From the NCBI GenBank assembly GCA_028583605.1, contig CM053325.1, forward strand, positions 43,532,987 to 43,596,986: DNA of 64,000 nucleotides, in the 5' to 3' direction. Positions 51,000 to 60,509 of this stretch are shown here, piece after piece (position 1 is the first letter of the stretch; each line of letters starts with the position of its first letter). The translations under genes were made by a program, and so were the position numbers. This DNA comes from Dastarcus helophoroides (taxonomy: Eukaryota > Arthropoda > Insecta > Coleoptera > Bothrideridae). The notes below the pieces were generated by a model, which searched no databases, was not told the origin of the DNA, and saw only the letters and a program-made list of their open reading frames with translations.

Positions 51000-53377
51000 T
51001 TTTGCAGCAGTGGCGTGCATACAATAAAGGCAAAAAGACATTGCCTACTCTAGCAAAATCAGAAAAGAAAATATAAATGCACTCCTACTCGTAAATAAAA
51101 TTAATTTTTCAGTAGACACAGTATTTCGTTTAATTAATACCTTGTTTCTCTTTTCGATCATTAAAAAAAATTACAATTAAAATTAATTCAAGGTTATTGC
51201 AAAGTTAACACAAATGCGGTGATCCAGTGATCAGTCACACTCCATCACAATATTCCCATGTAGGTGGCCCATAAGCCAAAGGCATAGGCAGATAACAACA
51301 ATACCATAGCGCTTATAGGGAGATCTAAAGGCAGCACTTTTTACTTGCTAATGTGTATATTGCAGCAACATCTTTGTTACAATTACATTACATTAGAACG
51401 TTCTATTTCGGTAAATCCCCTGGATATTAAATTAAAATGCAATTTGTTAGTCTTGTTGTCAACGTCTACGTTCCGCGGGTATTTTGTACTGTTTATTTAG
51501 TACAAACCGAATTCATTCAGTTTATTTTATAACAAGCTTTATTCAAGACATTTAATATACAGGGTGGACCATAAGTAATGGTGCACAGAGCAATGGTGGA
51601 TTTTTCGAATAAAAATAGTGTGATTTAGCTACATTTACCTTATACCAAAAGTTGATATTAACAGAGATACAGGAGGTCAAAGTTGAAAAAAAAATTTGAA
51701 TTTTTCGTATAACTATGGAACGAATTGTAATATAAGCACGAAATTTGGCACAAAAGTGTTTCTTAAGTTGACAAATTCTAATTTGTTAACATATTATTAA
51801 TAGCTGATAGGGGGCGCTACCTGCGCTATCCTGCATAATTCTAAATCATCATAACTTTTTTGTGCACCCACGTATATTAATTTTAAATGGATTATTTTAT
51901 TTTCCCATATATTTTACGTAAAAGGGCTACTTTCTAAAAGTTGATACGAGCAACCGTTTCCAAGATATTTGCCTTTAAGCTTGACGCGCCTTGGTTTTAA
52001 ATTACTAAAATATTAAATTTTCGAAGTAGGCTTGAAAAAAAAAATAATCATAAGACAGCTTTGAAAGTAATTTATGTCAAATATTACTTTGCTGATAATA
52101 TTATTATCTAAATTTTGAAAATCTCAATAAAGAATACCCAAAAAATTAAGACGTAATTTATTTTCTTACATGAGATGTGAGATATGATGTCTGAGCCTGC
52201 ACAAAAAAATCTTAATAGTCTGGGTGGTCAAAACAGATATTTGGAGATGAATTTTAATAAAAGACAGACAGATTTTTAATTGTTTACAATCCCTTTACAT
52301 AAAAAAGTCATTTCCCACATACTTATTTTTGAAAATAAATTTTGTTTTGGTGTTTTGTTTAAATTTGCTTCAGAAGTAAAAAATATGTGTAATAATAATG
52401 TCAGTAGAGTAATATTTGATATAAACTATTTTAGAGTCAGTTTTATTACTTTTATTTTGAAACCCACTGCGAAAAATTCACATTTACATAACTTAAAATA
52501 AACGCACTGCAAACTTTGAATGCAAATATCTTGAAAACGGTTGCTTGTATCAACATTTAGAAAGTATACCTTTTTTACGTAAAAAATGCAGGTAAATAAA
52601 AATATCTATTTAAAATAAGTGTGCATAAAGGCACAAAAAAGTTATGATGCTTTAGAATAATGCAAGGTAGCGCAGGTGGTGCCCCCCATGAGTTACTGGC
52701 AATCAAATTACTGGCAATCAAATAGCAAATTACAATTTCTTGACTAAAGCAACCCCCCTATACCAAATTTCTATAGTGAAATCTGTTCATCAGTTAGGCG
52801 AAAAATTCACAATCGTTTTTTCAACTTTGACACCCTGTATCTCTGGTTATACCAACTTTTGGTATAAGGTAAATGTGGCTAAATCGCGTTTTTTTATACG
52901 AAAGATCTATTCTTGCTCTATGTACCATAACTTATGGTCCATCCTGTATAAATAGTGTCGAACTGTTCTGTTACTGTTAATTTATTGGACTGTTAGTGAC
53001 TGAACGAAAATGTGGTGAAAACGTCATCATGGTAAAAACTTCTTACAGTGGATAAAAACTTTCATTGGTATTCATAAACACGAAATTACCGCGACAGGAC
53101 GTTTTATTCCTCTACTTAAACTTGTGATTGAATATTTTGGTAAAAAAAAATGTATGACAATTACAAATAGATTATTTTCAAACGAAAAAAAAAAATACGT
53201 GGACTGTATTTTCAAACATGCGAATAGGATTCTTGCAACAACTTTCTGCTCTGTAAGAATATGATAATTTTTACTACGTTACATTTACTCCAACGTTTAC
53301 TTTTGTCTGTATCGGAATCATCGGATATTTATTTGCCTACCCTGTCTCAATTGGCACTGCACGCCACTGTTTTGCAG
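51000..53377. mobile_element. hAT-like non-autonomous element with perfect TSD
   Basis: The element proper is 51008-53369. Termini are CAGTGGCGTGCA and its exact inverse TGCACGCCACTG, a 12-bp TIR. The 8-bp TTTTGCAG occurs immediately outside both ends (51000-51007, 53370-53377), an unmutated target duplication of hAT length. It has no transposase. Its middle holds a separate palindromic element (51560-52946). Confidence 0.85.
51560..52946. mobile_element. Palindromic TA-flanked element nested in hAT
   Basis: It starts CAGGGTGGACCATAAGTAAT and ends ATAACTTATGGTCCATCCTG, with TA outside both (51558-51559, 52947-52948). Arms pair via gctacatttaccttataccaaaagttg against caacttttggtataaggtaaatgtggc. 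It is about 1.39 kb. The same class as the elements at 860, 7391 and 19755, but a different sequence subfamily. Confidence 0.8.
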
Positions 53378-54088
53378 GGAAAGCTGCGCTTCCCTAGTTT
53401 ATGCGGACAACACTGGTTTTATATTCCACTGGTTTTATGTTAAAATATGTTTGCGGTGGTCCTTTCTTTCTTTTTCAATTCTGATAGTCATTTTTATTCT
53501 ATTCATTCATGTCCTTTGTTTCCACCTTTGTGGCTGGCCTACAATTTTTAACTTGTGATGTGGCACTAATCAACTTAAAGTTTAGGTACCATCACAATAA
53601 ACCACAATAATCCTCTATAAAAGTTTCTTTACTATTTTTACAGTAAATAGTCAAATTAAAAAAATCAGTTCTTAGAAAGTCCACCAAATACAAACATACA
53701 AAGATCACTAAGCCCAAATATTTTGCTGATTAGATGTTTAAACTTCTAACTAGGACCTGCAAATATTTTCTTATTTGGCACAACGCAGTGGTCCAACGAA
53801 ATATGTAAGTAACAATAGTAAAGCAGTTTAGGAAATTCTAAACTATCGTTACTTAATCTGGTTGATATCAATTTTCCACCTAGATAGTTATTATTGTTAA
53901 AAAAAGCATTCCCAAATGATTGGTCAAAAATTGATGGTATATTTAATTAGTTTAAAACTAATACTTTATATGAATACACAACAAATAAAAATCAGTTTCA
54001 AGACCAAGCAGGATATCGTTAATAAAACTACTATGAAAATGTTTTTACGTCAGTATCTCATTAATAAAAAATATACTTTAATAATTAC
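53378..54088. other. No feature seen
   Basis: Between the hAT element and the donor of the middle ectodomain exon. The last 45 bp (to 54088) resembles the sequence after the distal exon's donor. Confidence 0.4.
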
Positions 54089-54581
54089 CATAAGTATAAA
54101 ATTCTGGAGAATTTTCGTGCGAAGGAAACCATCTATCTTGAACACAAAGTAACGCAATGATGTGTTCGGTATCCACATAATCCACGCAGTGTTTGTTTCT
54201 GGTAATGTATTCGTTGTAAAGTGGTATCCACACAGTACCATTTGGTTGAATATAAAATGCGTCATCCTCGTCTAGATGAGGATCAAATGGAAAAAAATGC
54301 TCACATTCCTCCCATAAATGTTGCACTAAGAAAAAATGTCTTTCGGAAATGTTCGACAAAAATGTTTCTTTAGCGTATATAGGGAATTGAACTGTGGCAT
54401 TTTCTCCTTTAACGCATTGATAATCCTCCAGATAAAATCCAAAATCACAACACTTTCTAATACACACATTATTAGAACACAGGTTTTTGTGTTCTCCAAG
54501 TGTATCATTAAAAATACGAAACCCTTTAATACACTGACTAGCACAAAAAATAACAGTGGCAAACAGTATCATTCCAGTCAT
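54089..54581 (-). CDS. Mth-like ectodomain exon, middle (E2)
   Basis: A 493-nt first exon, 164 residues, from ATG 54581 to the CTTATG|gtaatt donor (phase 1). I chose 54581 because the frame upstream begins with TTG, not ATG, and this Met aligns with E3. Residues 1-17 are a signal peptide (MILFATVIFCASQC). The ectodomain has NLCSNNVCIRKCCDFGFYL, YQCVKGEN, PIYAKETFL, FYIQPNGTVWIPLY, KHCVDYVDTEHI and LLCVQD: the Methuselah CC motif, an NGT glycosylation site next to the conserved W-x-P, and the C-terminal cysteines. It lacks the first cysteine of E1's C-x-C pair. It is close to E3 over its whole length. Confidence 0.85.
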
Positions 54582-54618
54582 TTTAACATACAGGCAGGTC
54601 AATCGACCATTATATTTA

Positions 54619-54747
54619 GCTGAAGGAAATGACTAAGATAAGAGTATGTTAATCTCACACTTTAATTAGAAGCAACAGGTGATAATAACCATGCGCATAC
54701 AGAATTAAAAACTCTTATAGGGGAACTAATAAACTTTTTACTTATAA
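54619..54747 (-). promoter_or_regulatory. Conserved upstream region of E2
   Basis: About 130 bp upstream of E2 is shared with the region upstream of E3 (60378-60507). The best block is ctgaaggaaatnactaagat, with AAGATAAG (TTATCTT on the gene strand), a GATA-factor site typical of insect gut and fat-body promoters. Also shared are tttaattaraa, caacaggt and catgcgcrtac. Conservation outside the exon suggests a duplicated promoter. A TTCAGY initiator-like motif sits at its inner edge. Confidence 0.5.
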
Positions 54748-54789
54748 AACACAAACGGTGAAAAATCAATCATTTTTGAATGGGGAATT

Positions 54790-54870
54790 TTGACACTGAA
54801 GATACCAGAGACTAAAATATGACGATTGAGCAAATCATGCCTCACATAAATGTTGTTTTGAAACATTTCA
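54790..54870. repeat. Fragment related to the 860-2005 palindrome
   Basis: ctaaaatatgacgattgagcaaatcatgcc resembles ccaaaatattacgattgagctcaacatgcc at 913-942. It is a partial copy. Confidence 0.5.
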
Positions 54871-54984
54871 TTTTAAAATGTGCCATAAATTCCTATAGTT
54901 TTTCCGATATCAACATATTTGGCTATTTTATGTTTATTTTAGAGCGGCAAATAAATACTTGCTTCTTATTTTAATGTTGCATAT

Positions 54985-56180
54985 AGGACGCTGCGCAGAC
55001 CCAAGACCCAACTACAAGGTTTCTCAAATTTTTTCTGCGATCGAACACTTCTGGATTTCTGGATTCGTTGTGGGTTGCCTAAAAATTTAGGCCAGCACTT
55101 AGGCCACCCTTTCCGGGCCCATTGACACTTCATGGATCATAAACTTTTAACAGAAACTGATTTATTTTTTTTTGTTTTTTATAACTTTGAGTTTAAATTT
55201 AAATATTTAGAGTGAAAGCCGAAATTTAAAGAGAAAATAAATTTTGTAACTAACGCAAAAATTTAAGAAAGAAGACAATCTAAATCAAAATTTCAATTTT
55301 GAAGTCGAAATTCTTAAAATTCTCAGCATGCTCAAAAAATGGCGAACATTTAGAAAAAATTTGGATTCATAAAGACATTTCTTTGACTTTTTTGGAATAA
55401 AGTTGAAATTTCCAATTTTTAAGAAATGAAAAGCACAAAATGTAATATCACAATTTAAAGTGTAATTTTTAAAATCAAAACAGGGTTTTCAAAAGTAAAT
55501 CGGAGAATTCTTTTTTTGCCATGAGTTATTTATCAAAGTTTTGCCTATTTTTGCAAAATACCTTTTCGGCTTTAAATTTAAATCTGAAAATCTAGTCTGA
55601 CTTTATTGATATTTTGACTTAGAATTTTGAATTTTACTTGAAATTTTGGTTAAAATTGAGCACTCATGATTTTTTTGCATTTTCTACTACATTTTACTAT
55701 TTTATTAAAATTCCGATTTTAAATTAATGTTTTAATCTCGAAAAATTCGTGACATGTTTTTATTCATTTCGATTGTTTTTTAATCTGCTACTTATCAAAA
55801 TGTTCTACTTTTACCTTAAAATATTTACTTTTTTCCTAACATTTCGACAATTTTTGGAGAGCTAAGATTTTTTTTCTAAAAATTTAAACCTTATTTCTTA
55901 AATTTTGAATCTGAAGGATAAAGTTAAAATATTAAAAAAATCCTAATTTCGACTTTTCATAAAGCTAAAAGCCTTGGTATTTTTAAAATCTAATCTCCGA
56001 GTTTTTTTTAAATGTTGACCTTTCCCAAAATTTCTAGTTTAAATTTGCAACTTTTTCAATTTTTCCATTTCAATTACGACGTCAAAATTTTGAGATATTT
56101 GTTTTAAAAATGTCAATTTTAATCAGGGGAGTGCCGATTTTAATCAAAGCAGTTAAAATTTGTAATTCCAAAATATTTTT
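54985..56180. repeat. Low-complexity AAATTTTGA-type block with GC-rich edge
   Basis: A GC-rich lead-in (tttaggccagcacttaggcc, tttccgggcccattg; 54990-55130) is followed by about 1 kb of permuted aaatttaaa/ttttgaattt. The GC-edge-plus-low-complexity design mirrors the element at 9973-12186. Confidence 0.5.
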
Positions 56181-56216
56181 TTAAATATTTTAGAGCTAAA
56201 AAGTACTTTAAATCTC

Positions 56217-56424
56217 ATCAGCTACTCACACTATACAAAGCTTAAATTAGGCCAACACTAGAATACTGTTCTTATGTTTGGAGTTTAGCCCCAAAGCACA
56301 CTTTAGCTCTTTTGGATTCAATTCAAAGAAAAGAGATTTGCCTAATTGATAACGACAGTTTGACCGATTCTCTCGAAATACTAGAGCACAGGCGGATGGT
56401 TGGTGATTTGTTTCTTTTCTACAA
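56217..56424 (+). pseudogene. CR1/Jockey-like LINE ORF2, part 1
   Basis: It reads LRPTLEYCSYVWSLAPKH in spirit (IRPTLEYCSYVWS), then LALLDSIQRKEICLI, DSLTDSLEILEHRRMVGD and LFLFY. These are the conserved post-RT motifs of CR1/Jockey-like LINEs (RPxLEYxxxxW; LxxVQRRAxRLI; LxxRRxxxDLxLxY). It is interrupted at base 56424 by the long-TIR element and resumes at 59001 in the same frame. It is 5'-truncated. Confidence 0.8.
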
Positions 56425-59000
56425 TAGCCCAGTCGGCGAGGAAATCGCTATAGAGGTGAAAAATACAAACTAATACAACAGCGATTTTATTATTGCAATC
56501 TATTAGTAGGTCAATTTTGAGCATATATCTAAGTTGGCGCGGCGCGGGGGGCTGTGCGTCAGCCGCCATTTTGATAAACGCGTTTTAGTAAATATCTCGA
56601 GAATGGTCGATCCTATGAAGAAAATACAAGAAACCATATTTATAGAAAAAAATATAATTTAACTTTTTTATAAAACATATTTTTCTATAAAATAAATATT
56701 TTACGAGTTATTACAATGAAAAGATTTTACTTTTTAGTTTTTTTTAAATAGTTTTAAAACGGTTAGCATTTGTTGGTAACAGTTAAAATCAAAGTTATAG
56801 AGCATAAAATTCTCTACAAATTTGATATATATTTTATTTTTCTAAAGTTAATAGTTTGTGATTTATAGCGCGATGAAGATCTAACGGTCTCGATAAATTA
56901 AATAAATAAATTTTAATTTACGAATTTCGTCACCACCTAAAGAACATAACACAGTAAAGAACTATTCTGTACTAGAAATCAAATGTGTATTTATGCCAAA
57001 GGTGCTTTTAACCACCAAACACTAATTTGATGAGACAATATAAAATTGTATTTTCAATGAATTTTAGAAAAAACAGTTTCATCACATTAATCTATATTAA
57101 AAACTATCACATTTAAAAAATATGCCAATGCGGGAAGTATGATGAAAAGAGCATTGTCTGCTCGTAAAGGAGGCACTTCAGCAAAATAATACATTTTGTC
57201 GACTTACAGGCTGACGCGATCAAAATATTTTTCGTGCACAAGCTGCTATTTTGATAGGCCGCTCTTTTATTTAGCCGCTTCTTTTAAGTAGCCGCATTTG
57301 TGCGATACATATTTACGCAGTGGTCGTGATAATTGTATAATTTTTCAATCTTAAACGGAGTTTAGCACTACTATAGGTAGCAGTAACAAAATATATTTTG
57401 TTTCTTGAAAGGGCGTTTCTATGGTAAAAAGAATGAGTAATTGTTTCATTTGTGGAAAAACCTTAAGTAAAGGTGATGTTGTGAATGTTAAAAGTAGAGG
57501 TATTAGATCTCTTTTAACTGCCAGCAAATTAAGAGGACAGAAGGTAGATGAAGAATTTCTGAAAAATGTAGACTCTGTGAGGTAAGTTAAATAAAGATAA
57601 TTGAACTACATAGTTTTCATTGTTTAAGCAGATAGTTTTTTTTGTGAAAAAAATCTATCTTTGTTATTAATGTCCACAAGTCATGTCAGAAAAATTATGC
57701 TGATAAAAGGAAGGCATCTGCGGCTATTCGTCGAAGAAGTCCTACTCTACAAATTTTAGGAAAATCCATTTTTTTTTAAATTGTAGATTTTCTAATTCTC
57801 TTACAATTTTGATAGTTACTGTTATCAATTACTCTTGTAAGCCGCTTACCAATTTTACTAAACAAAAACTAAAAAATGAACACTTCAACGCTGTTACTTT
57901 TTAGAGTAGCAGCCAAAATAAACATTTTCATCTTTAAAGGTTGCTTGTAGTTTCTTCATAAAACCAACTATTCTCAAAATATTTACAAAAACGCATTTAT
58001 CAAAATAATGGCAAACGCACGACGTCCCATATCACGACCATTTGGCATCATAGACAGGATTGCCCCACTAATGTATTCATAAAATTGCTGTTGAATTATA
58101 CTTCAAATACATTTTTCCCACTGCGTAACTGTGAAAAAAAAAATGAAAAAAATAGGAAAGATCATATTGATGCAAAAATAAGTAGTTTAATATTTTTATT
58201 GGAAGCGATTTTTTAGACACATATTTTAAACTTTGTTTTTTTAAATTTATTTAACATATTTTAAATTATTACGCCAAAAAATTGTCACTCATTTTTTTCT
58301 TAATCTACTTCCAAATCGGCCAACAGCATATTTATAGGGTATAAAACTGTCTATAAATTTTATAAAAACATTTTTGTAAAGATCATAGTTTATAAAAGCT
58401 ATAATAACAAAAGATCTAAAATTATACCTATTCTCCATTTGTCCAGTAAATATTGGAGCAATGAGACATTCCAGTTAAAATAACATCTGCTGTCGATAAG
58501 TTAGCATTTACTGCGCATACAATTTGATAAAACGCCGTTTTCTTAATTAACTCGGATAGTTATTTTATTACAGCTCCTAAACTATAAACATCAGAAAAAA
58601 ATGTTTTATACAAAATGTGTAAATTTTTTTATGCTCTACAACTTTGATAATAACTATTATCAATGTAGTGTTATTTGTTTACGAATTATCAAGCAAAAAC
58701 TAAAAAGAGAGAACAATTGAGCGTAGTAACTTTGAAAATATTTATCCTATACAAAAATATTATTAATAAAAAAGATAAGTCATATATTTTTCTACAAATA
58801 TGATTTCTTGTACTTTTTTAATAGGACCAACCATTATCGAGATAATTACATAAACGCGTTTATCAAAATGGCGGCTAACGCACAGCCCCCCGCACCGCGC
58901 CAACTTGAATTTATGCTCAGAATTAACCTATTAATTGATTGCAATCATAAAATCGCTGTTGTATTATTTTGTACAAAAAAAAGCTTCGCCGACTGGGCTA
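56425..59000. mobile_element. Long-TIR DNA element, copy B
   Basis: The left end is TAGCCCAGTCGGCGAGG and the right end, inverted, is TAGCCCAGTCGGCGAAGC. CAA is duplicated outside (56422-56424, 59001-59003). The terminal arms pair for about 450 bp and contain the CpG-rich gcggcgcggggggctgtgcg (56538) and its inverse near 58880. The interior has a spliced zinc-binding gene (57421-57760) and a third, degenerate right-arm copy (57840-58097). Because it sits in a LINE reading frame, the pre-insertion site can be inferred as TTCTACAAATACTATC, proving a 3-bp duplication. The transposase family is unknown to me. Confidence 0.85.
57421..57760 (+). pseudogene. Zinc-binding (CxxC...HxxxC) protein gene inside copy B
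   Basis: Exon 1 (57421-57581) encodes 53 residues from an ATG: NCFICGKTLSKGDVV, NVKSRGIRSLLTASKLRGQK and NVDSVR, ending at a good gtaagt donor. About 90 bp later a second coding piece (from about 57671) reads VHKSCQKNYADKRKASAAIRR. Together they give C-x2-C ... H-x3-C. I recall this layout from uncharacterised, repeat-associated arthropod proteins, but I do not know its function. The expected acceptor before the second exon reads ...ttattaa, with no AG, so splicing may be broken. The frame then stops within about 50 codons. Whether this is a transposon gene or a captured host exon is open. Confidence 0.5.
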
Positions 59001-59292
59001 CAAATACTATCATGAAATTTGCTCGCAGGAATTAATAGGATTGATCCTCCCAAGCACAAGATTTTTGAGGCATACAAGACAGTCGGAGACAGCACATTCC
59101 TGTGTTGTCCAGCTTGACACAGTGAGGACTTCTGTCTACAGAGACTCTTTTTTTATATAACTTCCAAGCTGTGGAACTCATCACCAAAAGAAATTTTCCC
59201 CGAAAATTACAACCTATCCTTGTTTAAAAAGGAGGTTCATCGCCATCTATCCTTGTTTCCGCATCCTATTCGCAGTGCTTTAAAGGTATAAT
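59001..59292 (+). pseudogene. CR1/Jockey-like LINE ORF2, part 2
   Basis: It continues part 1 after the inserted element: YYHEICSQELIGLILPSTRF, LRHTRQSETAHSCVV, DTVRTSVYRDSFF, then after a shift KLWNSSPKEIFPENYNLSLF and KKEVHRHLSL. This is the standard C-terminus of CR1/Jockey-like LINE ORF2 (TRxxxxxHxxxV; RTxxYRDSFFxRTxxLWNSLP; NLxLFKxxVxxHL). The protein ends near 59290. Confidence 0.82.
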
Positions 59293-59329
59293 GGGGTTAC
59301 GCTTTGCGAGTGGATTAAACTTTTTAAAA

Positions 59330-59610
59330 AATTATATGAAATTTGAATTTTAATCTTAAATTCCGCTTCAAGAAAAAATTAGAACTTCCAAGACACATTT
59401 TAAGTATCGATAAAAGAATTATAATTTCAAAAAAATCTTGGAATATTGATTTCAACCTTGAAAAATCCATTTTTCTAACGATAATCCTATTTTAATTTAT
59501 CAGTTAAAAAAAAATGCTACGGCAGAAATTTTTCATTGAAACATCGAATTTAAAATCGAAACCTCGAAAATCCAGGTATCTAAAATATAAAGTTAAAATT
59601 TGGTTTAATA
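59330..59610. repeat. Short low-complexity AAATTTTGA-type block
   Basis: Same texture as the larger blocks, about 280 bp (gaattttaatcttaaattcc, aatttcaaaaaaatcttgg). No element ends are seen. Confidence 0.4.
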
Positions 59611-59851
59611 ACTTTCAGGAAAAACACAGAAACATAGGTAGACAGATGGCCCTTAGTGATCTTAAGAGGGTTCCGTTTATCAATTGCTGATAAGAAATCC
59701 TAACAGACATTGATTATTACCTTTATATGCAAAATTGCTCAGATTGCTGGTTAGAATATAAATGCACCCAAGGTATGATATTGTTAGTAAAAATATTGCA
59801 AGAATTTTGTATACGTCCTTAATCATTGATAAAAAATATTTTAATAATTAC

Positions 59852-60344
59852 CAAAAGTATAACATTTTTGAAAACCTTTGAATGAAAGGGAACTTTCATC
59901 TTCAACACAAATTAGAGCAGCAATATGTTCAGTATCCACATAATCCACGCAATGTCGGTTTCCGGAAATATAATCGTTGTAAAGTGGTACCCACAGAGTA
60001 CCATTTGTTTGAATATAAAAAGCGTCATCTTCATATAAATGAGGTTCAAAACTAAAAAAATTCTCGCATTCCCACGAATTTTGCACTGCGAAAAGATGTC
60101 TTTCAGAAATGTTAGTCAAAAATGTTTCTTTAGCGTATACAGGAAACCTAACTGTGGTATTTTCTCCTTTCACACATTGCCCCTCCACCAAATAAAATCC
60201 AAAATCACAACACTTTTTAATGTACACGTTATTAAGACATAAGTTTTTGTGTTCTTCGGGGGTATCATTGAAAGTATCAAACCCTTCAATACACTTACTA
60301 GCACTTAAGAAGAGAAAAGTTGCAAACAGTATCTTTTTAGTCAT
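59852..60344 (-). CDS. Mth-like ectodomain exon, distal (E3)
   Basis: A 493-nt first exon, 164 residues, from ATG 60344 (or an in-frame ATG four codons earlier at 60356) to the CTTTTG|gtaatt donor, phase 1. The 60344 start aligns with E2. Signal peptide: KILFATFLFLSASKC. Ectodomain: NLCLNNVYIKKCCDFGFYL, GQCVKGENTTVRFPVYAKET, WECENFF, FYIQTNGTLWVPLYNDY, RHCVDYVDTEHI and LICVED. It is colinear with E2 without gaps in most segments and about two-thirds identical by eye. The cysteine that E1 and E2 have three residues before CC is Tyr here. Glycosylation sites NTT, NIS and NGT are present. Confidence 0.85.
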
Positions 60345-60377
60345 ATTGTCAGACATATCACAGCTCGATTGTTGAAA

Positions 60378-60507
60378 ACTGAAGGAAATTACTAAGATAA
60401 GAGTATTTTAATCTGGCACTTTAATTAAAACCAACAGGTAGTGCTAATCATGCGCGTACACCATTATAAGGTCTTATGAGGAAAACTAATAAGTTTGCCA
60501 CTTATGA
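60378..60507 (-). promoter_or_regulatory. Conserved upstream region of E3
   Basis: Counterpart of 54619-54747, with the same order of blocks: ctgaaggaaattactaagat (GATA site AAGATAAG), ctttaattaaaaccaacagg, catgcgcgtac and aaactaataagtt. It is a candidate promoter duplicated together with the exon. Confidence 0.5.
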
Positions 60508-60509
60508 GC

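Larger units (their letters stand above)
482..60356 (-). other. Mth-like GPCR locus, 3' end outside window
   Basis: Umbrella entry for the receptor gene read right to left. Seen: three ectodomain-coding first exons (60344-59852, 54581-54089, 45084-44589), then TM exons 2565-2386 and 560-482. All three first exons end with one base of a Gly codon followed by GT (phase 1), and the TM1 exon starts with the two bases that complete that codon. Known: Methuselah receptors have a cysteine-rich ectodomain of roughly 180-200 residues followed by a secretin-like 7TM domain. Inferred: the three first exons are alternative starts on one shared 7TM module. TM4-TM7 and the C-terminus are not in the window. 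The first intron would be at least 42 kb and is packed with transposable elements. Confidence 0.7.

Noticed and set aside
54582..54602. Start of E2 at 54602
   Set aside because: The codon there is TTG. The first ATG in frame is 54581, which also aligns with E3's start at 60344.
54326..54623. Overlapping ORFs on both strands at E2
   Set aside because: They are alternative frames of the ectodomain exon, which alone has signal peptide, cysteine pattern and donor site.
56381..56569. ORFs across the CpG-rich TIR ends (also at 58808-59035)
   Set aside because: They appear at both ends because the TIRs are inverted copies, and they run through element borders into LINE sequence.
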